Positions 18,174 to 26,178 of a stretch of 64,000 nt of DNA are shown here, in pieces. The notes below the pieces were generated by a model. It saw nothing but the letters and a program-made list of their open reading frames with translations. It made no database searches and was not told the DNA's origin. Within the stretch, counting starts at the first letter, position 1. Each line of letters begins with the position of its first letter. The position numbers and the translations under genes were made by a program. The stretch is from positions 62,001-126,000 of the forward strand of contig NZ_JADIJC010000003.1 of NCBI RefSeq assembly GCF_015278255.1, read 5' to 3'. Source of the DNA: Microbacterium hibisci. GTDB lineage: Bacteria > Actinomycetota > Actinomycetes > Actinomycetales > Microbacteriaceae.

Positions 18174-19558
18174 CACTCCTCCGCCTCGAGCTCCGACCAC
18201 GCCTCGTCGAGCGCGGACTGCGCCTCTTCCTGCGCGGTCGTCAGCGCCTCCTGCGGCGTGCTCTTGCCGTCGAGCACCGCGTTCACCGCGTCGAACATCG
18301 CCGTCTTGAACTCCGCGTCGGCGGGGTTCGCCGGAAGCGAGAACGTCGCGTCGTTCGCCTCGTACATCTTCGCGACCGCCGTGTCCCAGGGCTCCCCGCC
18401 GGACGTCGTCATCTCGCGGACCATCTCGTCGGCCGTCGCGTTGCCGGTGAGGATGCCGGTGAAGGGCTTGCCCTCCCCCTCGCGGGCTTCGAGCCGGGCC
18501 TCGGCCGCAGCCTGCCAGGCGTCGGTGGAGGTCATGGCCCTCGCGAACCGGCACGCCGCCTCGGGGTTCGCGCTGCCGCTCGGGATCGCCCAGGCCGAAC
18601 CGGAGGCGTATGCGAGGGTCTCACCCTCGCGGTTGCGGACGGTGTCGAACGCCATCGGCGCATCGGGCGAGACGTCGTTGAGCACGTTGACGTACCACTG
18701 CTCCATGGGCATCGCCCCGAGCACGCTCGTCGCGAACTGGTTGCCCTCGCCGAAGAAGTCGGCGGAGTCACGGTAGGCCTTGACGGCACTGAACCCGCCC
18801 TGAGCCTCGTAGATCGACACCGCCCACTCGAGCGCCTCCACCACCGCCGGATCGTCGAGCTGCGCGGTCTTGCCGTCTTCCGAGATCAGGTCGACGCCGT
18901 TGGCCTTGGCCCACAGCGGCAGGAACTCGGGCAGCTTGCTGTCGAAGCCGATCACCTGGATGTCACCGCCCTCGGCGACCGACAGCGCCTCGTTCGCGGC
19001 GCTCATCGCGTCCCAGTCCGAGCCGTTCACGTCTTCGACGGTGAGACCGGCACCCGAGAGGAGGTCGGCGTTCGCCATCGTCAGCTGCACGCTGTTGAAC
19101 TCGGGGATGCCGTACACCGTCCCGTCGAGCGTGACCTGCGCCAGCGCCGCCTCCACGTATTCGTCGGTCGGGATGCCCTCGCCGTCGATGCACCGGTCGA
19201 GCGGGATGACGGCACCGCGGGCGGCGAGGGAGCCGATCTGGTCGCGGTTGGCGTAGACGACGTCCGGCGGCTCGCCCGTCGCGACCGCCGAGAGGAACTG
19301 CTGCAGATCGAGCTCGCCCTCCGACAGGCTCACCTCAACCTCGCCCAACTGCTCCTCGGCGTAGTCGAGCCGACTGGTCGCGACCTCGTCGACGCCCGAG
19401 AAGCCCATCACCGACATCGAGCCGCTGACGTCGGCATCCGGGTCGTATTCCGCGTCGTCATCGCCCGCGCCACCCGTTCCCACGGCACACCCGGCGCCTG
19501 TGACGGCCAGCACCGAGATGATGCCGAGGGCCGCCCACGTCCTTGTCTGCTTGCGCAT
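18173..19558 (-). CDS. Sugar ABC transporter substrate-binding lipoprotein
   Basis: An extracytoplasmic binding protein of 461 residues, first gene of the operon. The signal peptide (ALGIISVLAVTGAGC) ends at a lipoprotein cysteine near residue 24. The mature part shows the cluster B/D binding fold of family 1 proteins: FLSAVATGEPPDVVYANRD near the N-terminus, GTVYGIPEFNSVQL in the hinge region, and TGILTGNATADEM later. The C-terminal helix (TTAQEEAQSALDEAWSELE) is also typical. A strong GGAGG lies 5 nt before the ATG. The ligand is probably an oligosaccharide but cannot be named. No adjacent glycosidase or LacI regulator gives a clue. Confidence 0.93.
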   Translation of the reverse strand: MRKQTRTWAALGIISVLAVTGAGCAVGTGGAGDDDAEYDPDADVSGSMSVMGFSGVDEVATSRLDYAEEQLGEVEVSLSEGELDLQQFLSAVATGEPPDVVYANRDQIGSLAARGAVIPLDRCIDGEGIPTDEYVEAALAQVTLDGTVYGIPEFNSVQLTMANADLLSGAGLTVEDVNGSDWDAMSAANEALSVAEGGDIQVIGFDSKLPEFLPLWAKANGVDLISEDGKTAQLDDPAVVEALEWAVSIYEAQGGFSAVKAYRDSADFFGEGNQFATSVLGAMPMEQWYVNVLNDVSPDAPMAFDTVRNREGETLAYASGSAWAIPSGSANPEAACRFARAMTSTDAWQAAAEARLEAREGEGKPFTGILTGNATADEMVREMTTSGGEPWDTAVAKMYEANDATFSLPANPADAEFKTAMFDAVNAVLDGKSTPQEALTTAQEEAQSALDEAWSELEAEE

Positions 19559-19776
19559 GATCGCCTCCTCCGCCCGGTGAGAAGTGGGCGGTGGTGGCAC
19601 GGTAGGCGCGGGCGAGACGCACGGGCGAAGGGGTTGACGGCGAGCGCGAGAGGGCGTACACCACGCGCGGAGGAAGCAGAGCCTCCCCTTCGTCGTAGGC
19701 CTCGGGAATTCCGTTGTCAAGATGCTTCGTCGTCCGCCGCGCGCCCGCTGAGATGGGGGAGGCGACGGGAGCGGTC

Positions 19777-20037
19777 ATGAAGCGGATCGACATCTTCTAC
19801 GGCGGAGAGCACTACAGCGTGGGCGGGCGGCGGCTCGAGGATCTTCTGCAGGAGGTCGAGGCGGGCCTGCGCGCGGGCACTCACTGGCTGGAGGTCAACG
19901 ACGGCGAAGGCATGATGCGTGCCGCGCACCTGCTGGTGAGCCCGGGCGTGCCGATGGCGATCGTGCCGGTCCCCGACGAGGCGCCCGGCCCCGTCCCGGA
20001 CGAGGCGTGGTTCGAAGGCGAACCGCTCACGAACTGA
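19777..20037 (+). CDS. Small conserved-type hypothetical protein (86 aa)
   Basis: An 86-residue protein starting MKRIDIFYGGEHYSVGGRRL. It has a beta-hairpin opening, an amphipathic helix (EDLLQEVEAGLRAG) and a Pro/Asp-rich C-terminus (VPDEAPGPVPDEAW). GGGAG lies 5 nt before the ATG. I do not recognise a named domain; short proteins of this form are common in actinobacteria. It is divergent from the sugar operon and convergent with the CDF transporter gene, with a tandem repeat between them. Confidence 0.65.
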   Translation: MKRIDIFYGGEHYSVGGRRLEDLLQEVEAGLRAGTHWLEVNDGEGMMRAAHLLVSPGVPMAIVPVPDEAPGPVPDEAWFEGEPLTN

Positions 20038-20040
20038 CGA

Positions 20041-20159
20041 CGAGCGGATGCCGCGGCTACGCCTCGCATGCGAGCGGGTGCCGCGGCTGGGCCTCGCGTG
20101 ACGAGCGGATGCCGCGGCTGCGCCCCACTCGACGAGCGGATGCCGCGGCTACGCCTCGC
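20041..20159. repeat. Four-copy tandem repeat of a 27-bp unit
   Basis: Units at 20041-20067, 20071-20097, 20102-20128 and 20133-20159. Each starts CGAGCGGATGCCGCGGCT and ends with a version of ACGCCTCGC, with a period of 30-31 bp. Copies 1 and 4 are identical; copies 2 and 3 differ at a few bases. The array fills the gap between two convergent genes, and the last copy overlaps the 3' end of the CDF gene. Confidence 0.9.
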
Positions 20160-21138
20160 GCGACGACGACCGGTTCTTGGCGGGCTCGGCCTCGTCCGGC
20201 AGCGACGACGTGGGGATGACCACCACGTCCTGCACCTTCCAGTCGAGCGCGGCGACCGCCTCGCGCGCCTCCTCGAGGTGCGCGAGACTCACCTCGTCGT
20301 CGGCGGGCACGACGAAGACCTCGACGTGGAAGACCTGTCCCATGTCGCGCATGCGCACGGCGCTCTCGCGCACCCACGGGAACTCGTCGACGCGATTCGC
20401 GACCCTCGCGATCAGCGGGTGCGGACGGGCGTCGTCCTCCGTGCGAGCACGCTGATCGATGAGATCCCGCACGGCCGCGCGCGAGTTGCCCCAGCCGTCC
20501 CAGATGATCCCAAGCGAGATGAACAGCGCGGCCGCGCCGTCGAGCCACCAGAGTCCGATCCCCACGCCCAGCACGCCGACGATCGACGCGACCGTGGAGG
20601 TCCAGTCGGCCTTGGCCATGTCGGCATCCGCGTACAGCACCTTGTTGTGCAGCTGGGGCGCCAGCTTGGCCTTGGCGTGCCCGTAGAAGAACGGGCCGAT
20701 CACGACCACGCTCATGACCGCGACCATGAACCAGCCGAGCCAGACCGTCTGGCCGAAGACCTGCACCGTGCCGATCGACGGGTGCTCCGCGCGGATGAGA
20801 CCGCTGATCGCCTCGTAGGCCAGATTGCCGCCCACGGCGAGCAGCGCCACGCCGGCCACCAGGTGGCCCACGCCCATCACCCGGTGGAGGCCGAACGGGA
20901 AGGCGCGCGACGGGCGTCGGCGGATGAACAGGAGCGCGACGAGGAACGAGATCTGCGGGATGAGCGACAGCATGTCCTCGATCCACGCCGTCTTCATCGC
21001 CTGCGATCCCCCGACCACGAGCGCGATCAGACCGATCGTCACGATCGTGTAGCCGATGGTGAACCATTCCCAGCGGATGGCGCTGCGCAGCGCCTTCTGC
21101 TGCGCGGGCGGCAGATCGGTCCGGCCCATGGTCTTCAC
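20149..21138 (-). CDS. Cation diffusion facilitator (CDF) family transporter, atypical metal site
   Basis: A 329-residue membrane protein with six helices and a C-terminal cytoplasmic alpha/beta domain (VFHVEVFVVPADDEVSLAHLEEAREAV, in parts) typical of CDF proteins. CDF proteins exchange divalent metal for protons. The helix 2 and helix 5 signatures are unusual: the HxxxD-like positions read WIEDMLSL and ADADMAKADW, so the expected histidines are absent. This suggests a substrate other than zinc, or none. The GTG at 21138 has AAGGAGG 7 nt upstream and overlaps the stop codon of the upstream lipoprotein gene by 4 nt (GTGA). Confidence 0.85.
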   Translation of the reverse strand: MKTMGRTDLPPAQQKALRSAIRWEWFTIGYTIVTIGLIALVVGGSQAMKTAWIEDMLSLIPQISFLVALLFIRRRPSRAFPFGLHRVMGVGHLVAGVALLAVGGNLAYEAISGLIRAEHPSIGTVQVFGQTVWLGWFMVAVMSVVVIGPFFYGHAKAKLAPQLHNKVLYADADMAKADWTSTVASIVGVLGVGIGLWWLDGAAALFISLGIIWDGWGNSRAAVRDLIDQRARTEDDARPHPLIARVANRVDEFPWVRESAVRMRDMGQVFHVEVFVVPADDEVSLAHLEEAREAVAALDWKVQDVVVIPTSSLPDEAEPAKNRSSSREA

Positions 21139-21605
21139 GGCGCCACCTCCTTGTCGAGGTATCCCTCGAGGGCGGCCTGCCACGCGTTCTCACCGAGCGG
21201 CAGCAGCAGCACGACCGGCCCGTGCGCCCCTCGGATCGACTCGTATCCCCGCGTCGCGGCCACGCGCTGCGTCCACGGCGTCGCGTCGGTCATGCCGCCG
21301 ATCGCGACGTCGAGCTCGCCCGCCTCCAGCGCGTCGACGAGGTCCTCCTCGCTGCCGACGGTCCACGTGACATCGGCGTCGAGCGTGTCGGCGAGCCCTT
21401 CGACGAGCTCCGCGAGGCTGCCGCCGACCTCGTCGCCCTCGACGACGACCAGCTCCCCCGACGGCGACGCGCCCGCACGCAGCTCCCCGCCGCGCACGTG
21501 ATCGAGCGTGCCCTCGGGGTCGGTCGGAACGGTGACACCGCACCCGGCGGTGCACAGCGCGACCACCAGCAAGGGCACGCCGAACACGCGCCGCCACCTG
21601 CTCAT
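21135..21605 (-). CDS. Solute-binding-like lipoprotein (half-size SBP_bac_3-type domain)
   Basis: A 156-residue secreted protein. The signal sequence VPLLVVALCTAGCG ends in a likely lipoprotein cysteine near residue 22. The mature part resembles one lobe of family 3 solute-binding proteins: GELRAGASPSGELVVV, a helix, EDLVDALEAGELDVAIGGMT, then TPWTQRVAATRGY. A full family 3 protein has about 230 residues, so the second lobe is missing or much reduced. It is translationally coupled to the CDF gene downstream. A -10-like GAGACT sits 6 nt before the ATG. Its role may be to sense or capture a ligand for the transporter; this is inference. Confidence 0.7.
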   Translation of the reverse strand: MSRWRRVFGVPLLVVALCTAGCGVTVPTDPEGTLDHVRGGELRAGASPSGELVVVEGDEVGGSLAELVEGLADTLDADVTWTVGSEEDLVDALEAGELDVAIGGMTDATPWTQRVAATRGYESIRGAHGPVVLLLPLGENAWQAALEGYLDKEVAP

Positions 21606-21611
21606 GACCCC

Positions 21612-21617
21612 AGTCTC
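21612..21617 (-). promoter_or_regulatory. -10 box of candidate leaderless promoter for lipoprotein-CDF operon
   Basis: GAGACT on the minus strand with a 6-nt spacer (GGGGTC) before the ATG at 21605. The match to TAnnnT is imperfect at the first base. Confidence 0.4.
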
Positions 21618-21761
21618 ACCCTCCTCCGCGTCGCGGCGCACCGGCTTGACCCCCTCGGGGGGTCCTGCTATCCGCGGGCCGCGCCCCGACCAGCGGCGTC
21701 GTCCGGGCGCCCCGGCCAGCGGCGTCGTCCGGACGCGCGCGGGGCCGGCCGCATCCCCGCG

Positions 21762-23421
21762 TCAGTCGCGCGGGCCGCCGTCCGCCGCCTTCAGCGCGCC
21801 CACCGCGGCGCGGTTGGTGGGGAACAACGTCTGACCCGAGAGCAGCCCGAGCTCCTCCAGGCGCCGCCGCGTCGGCTTCCGCACCCGGCTGAACGCCAGA
21901 CCGATGCCCTGGTCGTCGAGCCACTTCTCCAGCGCCTCGAAGGCCTCGGCGCCGGTCACGTCCACATCGGTGACCGCCTCCATGTCGACGACCACGTGGC
22001 GCACCGGACCCTGTGCACCGGTCACCGCGCGCTTGACGGCGCTCGCGAACACCGTGCCGTTCGCGAAGAACAGGGGGGCGGCCATGCGCACCACGACGAT
22101 GCCCGGCGCCGTCGTGGCGCCGGCGGGAGCGTCTTCGAGCAGCGATTCCTTGGGGTCGCCGTCGTCCGCCAGCACGTCGATCGCGGGATTCGCGGCGCGC
22201 TTGGCGAGGTTGATGAGCGCCAGCACGAACGCGACCACGATGCCCGGGATCGCGCCGATGAACAGCGTCACGAGGAAGCACACCGCGCCGATGGCGAACT
22301 CGAAGCGGTCCTGGCGCCACAGCTGACGGAACTCCCTGATGCCCAGGAGCGGCAGGATCGCGACCCCGACCACGGCGCCGATCGCGGGCGAGGGGATGTC
22401 GGCCAGCAGCGCCGTGCCGAACAGCAGGAGCAGCAGGGTGCCCACCGCCAGCACGAGCGACGGGAGCTGCGTGCGCGAGCCTGCCTGGTCCATCGCCGCC
22501 GTCCGCGACGTGGACGACCCCATCGAGAAGCTGCCCTGCGCGCCGGCGGCGATGTTGCCGAGGCCGAACGCCAGCAGGTCGCGGTTGGCGTGGAACGGAT
22601 AGCCGTGCTTCTCGCCGTACGACCGCGAGACGAGCAGCCCTTCCGCCGTGGTGACGAGGGTGAGGGCGATCGCCGACGGGATGAGCGCCATCCACATCTG
22701 CCAGTCGATGACCGGCCAGGTGAGCGTCGGCGGGCCGGCGGGCACCTCGCCCAGCACGTCGACGCCGCGCTGGTCGAGACCCGTCAGCACCACGAGCAGC
22801 GTGGACAGGATCAGCACGACGAGCGCCCACGGCACGGCCTTCAGGAACCTCTTGCCCAGCAAGCAGCACCGCGACCGACACCGCCGAGATGGCCAGCGAC
22901 CAGGCGTTGGTCGTCCCGACGTTCGACACGAGGCCGACGACCTTGTCGACGAACTCCCCTCCCGAGTCGATCTTCACGCCGAGCATCTTCGCGATCTGAC
23001 TGACGAGGATGTCGAGCGCGAGCCCGCCGACGAAGCCGATCAGAATCGGCTTCGAGAGGAAGTTGGCGAGGAATCCGAGCTTGAACACCGCCATCAGCAC
23101 GAACATGACGCCGCAGATGATCGCCTGCGCCAGCGCCAGCGTGGCGTAGTCGGAACTGCCGGCGGTCGCGAGCCCGCCGATCGACGAGGCGACGAGCGCC
23201 GCCGCGGCGGCGTCCGGCGAGGCGACGAGCTGACGCGACGAGACCACGAGCGCGTAGACGATCGTCGGCACGATGAGCGCGTACAGGCCCGCGGTGGCCG
23301 GCAGTCCGGCGATCTGCGCGTAGCCGATGTTGAGCGGGATTGCGATCGCAAGAAGGGTGACGCCCGCGGACAGCTCCGTGGCGAGGTTGCGTGCGGTCAG
23401 CCCGGCGAGAGGTCGCTTCAT
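21762..23421 (-). pseudogene. SulP family anion permease with STAS domain, disrupted by a frameshift
   Basis: The first ~187 residues (from ATG 23421, GGAGATCGG upstream) read as the N-terminal SulP membrane domain, with LLAIAIPLNIGYAQIAGLP and KPILIGFVGGLALDILVSQ. The frame is then lost near 22861. The rest continues in another frame from 22862 to 21762 with the remaining helices, FHANRDLLAFGLGNIAAGAQ and a C-terminal STAS domain (RHVVVDMEAVTDVDVTGAEA). At 22851-22870 an extra A in the run AA (plus strand, 22861-22862) explains the shift: without it SVAVLLLGKRFLKAVP would read through. No other stop interrupts either part. It could be a genuine recent mutation or a base-calling error. An intact gene would encode a bicarbonate/sulfate-type transporter of about 550 residues. 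Confidence 0.85.
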
Positions 23422-23495
23422 CCGATCTCCTGGATCACTGCGGCCACGATCACGTCCATCCGGCCGTCACACCCACTCTGGCAGAGGTCGCCCCG

Positions 23496-24329
23496 TCACA
23501 GCGGGTCGCCGGGCACCAGCGGCGGGGCGACCGCCTCGCTGGTGACAGTGGCCTGCCAGCCGCGAGCGGCGAGCGCCTCCGTCACCGCCGCGACCACCGC
23601 CGAGGTCGCACCGACGCCGCGCAGCGGGTCGTGCCAGAACTGCAGACGGGCGGTGACGCGTGCCTCCGACACGGCGGTGATCAGCACCCCGGCCCGGGGA
23701 TCCGCGTGCACGCCGTCGGCGGCGGCCGCGGCATCCGTCATCGCCGACGTGATGTCTGCGAGCGGTGCACCCGCCCGCTCGACGCGCACCTGCACCTCGC
23801 TGCGCCGGCCGCCGTGTCGCGAGTTGTTGACGAGGGTCTCGGCGAGCAGCTTCGCGTTCGGCACATGCGCGGTGCGCCCGTCGGGCGTGGTGAAGACCAC
23901 CGCCCGCGAGTTCAGCTCGATGACGGTGCCCGTGATCGGGTTGCCGTCCGGTCCCTCGACGGTGATCTCCTCGCCGATCGCGACGGGCTTGCGTGTGGCG
24001 ATGAGCACGCTCGCGGCGAAATTGTCGGCGACGCCGCGAAGCACGAGCACCGCGACCACCACGAGGATCAGCACGACCGCGAGCACCGGCTGCACGTTCG
24101 CGCCGAGGAACGCCAGGGCGATGCCCAGCCCCAGCAGGAGCAGGGTGTACTGGACGAACCGCGCGGCGAAACGCGTCGCGGCCGGCGTCGCCGTCGGGAC
24201 GTGGCCCATCACGTCGACGACAGCGCGCTTGGCGACGCGGGAGGCGATCCACCCGGCGACGAGCGCGACGACCGCCCACAGCACCTGCCACCAGGTGATC
24301 GGCGTGCTCAGGAACTGGCTGAAGTCCAC
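23496..24329 (-). CDS. Small-conductance mechanosensitive channel (MscS family)
   Basis: A 277-residue membrane protein with three helices, the third containing the pore-lining glycine/alanine pattern (VLRGVADNFAASVLIA), followed by the MscS beta domain (KPVAIGEEITVEGPDGNPI, then VIELNSRAVVFTTPDGRT and VPNAKLLAETLVNNS). The C-terminal alpha/beta domain (SEVQVRVERAGAPL onward) is complete. It releases solutes on hypo-osmotic shock. The GTG start at 24329 is set by a TAGTCT -10 box 6 nt upstream. It is near the SulP gene but separated by about 75 nt. Confidence 0.93.
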   Translation of the reverse strand: MDFSQFLSTPITWWQVLWAVVALVAGWIASRVAKRAVVDVMGHVPTATPAATRFAARFVQYTLLLLGLGIALAFLGANVQPVLAVVLILVVVAVLVLRGVADNFAASVLIATRKPVAIGEEITVEGPDGNPITGTVIELNSRAVVFTTPDGRTAHVPNAKLLAETLVNNSRHGGRRSEVQVRVERAGAPLADITSAMTDAAAAADGVHADPRAGVLITAVSEARVTARLQFWHDPLRGVGATSAVVAAVTEALAARGWQATVTSEAVAPPLVPGDPL

Positions 24330-24335
24330 GTCGTC

Positions 24336-24341
24336 AGACTA
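24336..24341 (-). promoter_or_regulatory. -10 box of leaderless promoter for mscS-type gene
   Basis: TAGTCT on the minus strand, spacer GACGAC, then GTG at 24329. No ribosome-binding site could fit. Confidence 0.55.
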
Positions 24342-24649
24342 CGAGGCGACGGCGGGCCCGGCGCGAGCCTCGCCGGGGCTCCGGCTTCGTACGAGAGCCC
24401 CGGCGATGCCGGGCGCACAGGATGATCCCCTCGGTGCCGAAGCGCCGGGGGGATCGTCGTGCGATGTCTGTTTCCGTGTCCGGTTCCCTTCCGGGTTCCG
24501 CGTCTCCGTTGCCGTCGCATGACCGAATGTCCTCCCCTGAACGCCTCTCGTCAAGAGTTCACGCAGAAGTCATGTCGACGTCAGGTTGAAGGTTGGGCGG
24601 CGCCACGGTGCGGGCGCCGTCGAGGTGCCGAACGCGAACGACGGAAGAC
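24342..24649. other. Gene-free stretch between MscS and SMR genes, with hairpins
   Basis: About 308 bases without a supported gene. A perfect 11-bp inverted repeat (CGCCGGGGCTC and its complement, 24371-24381 with 24395-24405, 13-nt loop) and a weaker GATCCCC/GGGGATC pair nearby lie just upstream of the MscS promoter. The rest is moderately GC-rich with no promoter I can assign. Confidence 0.5.
24371..24405. repeat. Inverted repeat upstream of MscS promoter
   Basis: 11-bp perfect arms around a 13-nt loop containing TTCGTAC. It lies about 30 nt upstream of the MscS -10 box, so it may be an operator or a residual terminator. Confidence 0.5.
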
Positions 24650-24695
24650 GACGGATGCCGCGACCCGGCGATTCGCGCGGGTCGCGGCATCCGTC
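24650..24695 (-). terminator. Terminator of the SMR gene
   Basis: 17-bp perfect arms (GACGGATGCCGCGACCC and its complement) around a 12-nt loop, starting 8 nt after the SMR stop codon. The stem contains the recurring GACGGATGCCGC word. No clear U-tract follows. Confidence 0.8.
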
Positions 24696-24702
24696 GCCAC
24701 GA

Positions 24703-25023
24703 TCACTCGTGGCCGACGAGCTTGAGGCCGACCACGCAGCCCACGAGGCCGAGGATCAGCAGCATCTTGACGAACGAGAAGGCCTCGTCGCCGGTGATCA
24801 TCGCGTACGCGACGGTCAGCGACGCGCCGATGCCGACCCACACCGCGTAGGCGGTGCCGGTCGAGATGTCGCGCATGGCCCACGCCAGCCCGCCCATGCT
24901 GAGCACCAGCGAGACGCCGAAGACCACCGTCGGCCAGAGCTTGGTGAAGCCCTCGGTCTTGCCGAGCGCGGTGGCCCACACAGCTTCGAGCACGCCCGAG
25001 AGGATGAGGATGACCCACGACAT
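24703..25023 (-). CDS. SMR-family exporter, probable guanidinium exporter (Gdx type)
   Basis: A 106-residue protein with four helices. The essential membrane glutamate is at position 13 in SGVLEAVWATALGKTEG, the numbering and context seen in guanidinium exporters (Gdx, formerly SugE), and W16 follows. Such proteins work as antiparallel dimers exchanging two protons for guanidinium. The assignment to the Gdx subtype rather than the multidrug EmrE subtype is strongly supported by the guanidine-III riboswitch directly upstream. AGGAGG lies 8 nt before the ATG. It is monocistronic, with its own terminator. Confidence 0.9.
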   Translation of the reverse strand: MSWVILILSGVLEAVWATALGKTEGFTKLWPTVVFGVSLVLSMGGLAWAMRDISTGTAYAVWVGIGASLTVAYAMITGDEAFSFVKMLLILGLVGCVVGLKLVGHE

Positions 25024-25036
25024 GACTGTGCCTCCT

Positions 25037-25077
25037 GGCCAGTCTTGTCGCGCACCGGGTACTGATCCGTCGTCCGG
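25037..25077 (-). promoter_or_regulatory. Guanidine-III (ykkC-III) riboswitch
   Basis: On the minus strand the leader of the SMR gene reads CCGGACGACGG, then CAGTACCCGGT, then GACAAGACTGGCC, the three conserved blocks of the class III guanidine aptamer. The two CCGG segments form the first stem, and CAGT with ACTG forms the second, giving the pseudoknot. The 3' side of the second stem runs directly into the AGGAGG ribosome-binding site, so ligand binding could control translation. Class assignment is from remembered consensus; a covariance-model search would settle it. Confidence 0.85.
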
Positions 25078-25167
25078 GGATCCGGTCGGGGATCCGCGTT
25101 CCAGGCTACCCGACGTGCCTGGTCACCCCCTGTGCAGCCGGCGACGCGCACTCCGGGCGACGTCGGC

Positions 25168-26085
25168 TCAGACCAGGAAGAGCCAGTCGAGCATGCCGGG
25201 GTTGTGGGCGTGCACGAGGACGAGGAACACGACCGCGTCGAAGAGCAGGTGCACCGTCACGACGTACGCGAGTGAGCGCGTCTTCATGAAGATGAAGCCC
25301 TGCAGCAGCGCGAACGGGATCGTGAGGAGCGGCCCCCACGCCTGGTACCCCAGCTCCCACAGGAACGACACGAACACGACCGACTGCAGCACGTTCGCCT
25401 GCCAGAACCGGAAGTGCCGGCGCAGCAGCGCGAAGCACGTGCAGATGAAGAACAGCTCGTCCCAGATGCCGACGGCGCCGACGCCCACGAACAGCCGCGC
25501 GATGAGCTCGGGGGTGTCGACCACCGGCCAGTTGAGGTAGACGCCCGACGTGATGAAGTAGAACGGCAGGATCAGCCAGGCGAGCAGCAGCACACCGACG
25601 AGCCACGTCCACTGGAAGGTCGTCCAGCGACCGCCGCCGCGCCACGGGAACCGGATCGCCCGATCGCGGTAGACCCACCGCGAGATCGCGTACGGCACCG
25701 CCACCGCTCCCCCGAGCGCGATCGCGAACCGCAGGATCGCGAGGTTGTCGAGCTCGGCCTTGAGCGGGATGGCGCTCACGATGAGCAGGCCGACCGCGAT
25801 GAGCGACAGATCCCGCAGCAGCGACGGCGGACGGATGCCGGTGTCCGCCGCGGTGACACCGCTCGGCTGGGCGCGGCCGCCGGTCGCGATCGGGTCGGCC
25901 GAGGCATCCGTCCGCGCCGCCAGCAGTGCCGCCAGAAGCCCGGCCGCGAGCAGTGCCCAGCCGAGCCAGGGCACCCGCACGACGAAGAAGGCCGGCGCCG
26001 CGAGGCACACGAGGAGCGCGGGGACCAGCCGCCACGACCATGCGCGGACCACCGGGACGGGGGCGAGGTCGGGGTGTGCGGGCAT
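25168..26085 (-). CDS. CPBP family intramembrane metalloprotease-like protein
   Basis: A 305-residue polytopic membrane protein with about eight helices. The C-terminal half resembles the CPBP (Abi/CAAX) domain: an acidic motif GIWDELFFICTCFALL, a second motif with FLWELGYQAWG, and a third VTVHLLFDAVVF with the expected histidine. The usual EExxxR is here DELFFIC, so the second acidic residue is kept but the arginine is absent; activity may be altered. GGAG lies 9 nt before the ATG, and a TACCCT -10 lies a little further up, so the leader is short. Its function is unknown; relatives process prenylated proteins or act in bacteriocin immunity. Confidence 0.75.
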   Translation of the reverse strand: MPAHPDLAPVPVVRAWSWRLVPALLVCLAAPAFFVVRVPWLGWALLAAGLLAALLAARTDASADPIATGGRAQPSGVTAADTGIRPPSLLRDLSLIAVGLLIVSAIPLKAELDNLAILRFAIALGGAVAVPYAISRWVYRDRAIRFPWRGGGRWTTFQWTWLVGVLLLAWLILPFYFITSGVYLNWPVVDTPELIARLFVGVGAVGIWDELFFICTCFALLRRHFRFWQANVLQSVVFVSFLWELGYQAWGPLLTIPFALLQGFIFMKTRSLAYVVTVHLLFDAVVFLVLVHAHNPGMLDWLFLV

Positions 26086-26178
26086 GCGCGGCGGCTCCAG
26101 GGTATATCGGGCGATCAGCGGTCGAGCGTCACGGGATCGGGGCGGGCGCCGTGGACACGGTCGCGGGCGGGGTCGCGC

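Noticed and set aside
20041..20159. Possible CRISPR array
   Set aside because: The units are separated by only 3-5 nt, so there are no spacers of useful length, and no cas gene is nearby.
25024..25100. Guanidine-II (mini-ykkC) riboswitch
   Set aside because: The two ACGR-loop hairpins of that class are not visible; the blocks fit class III better.
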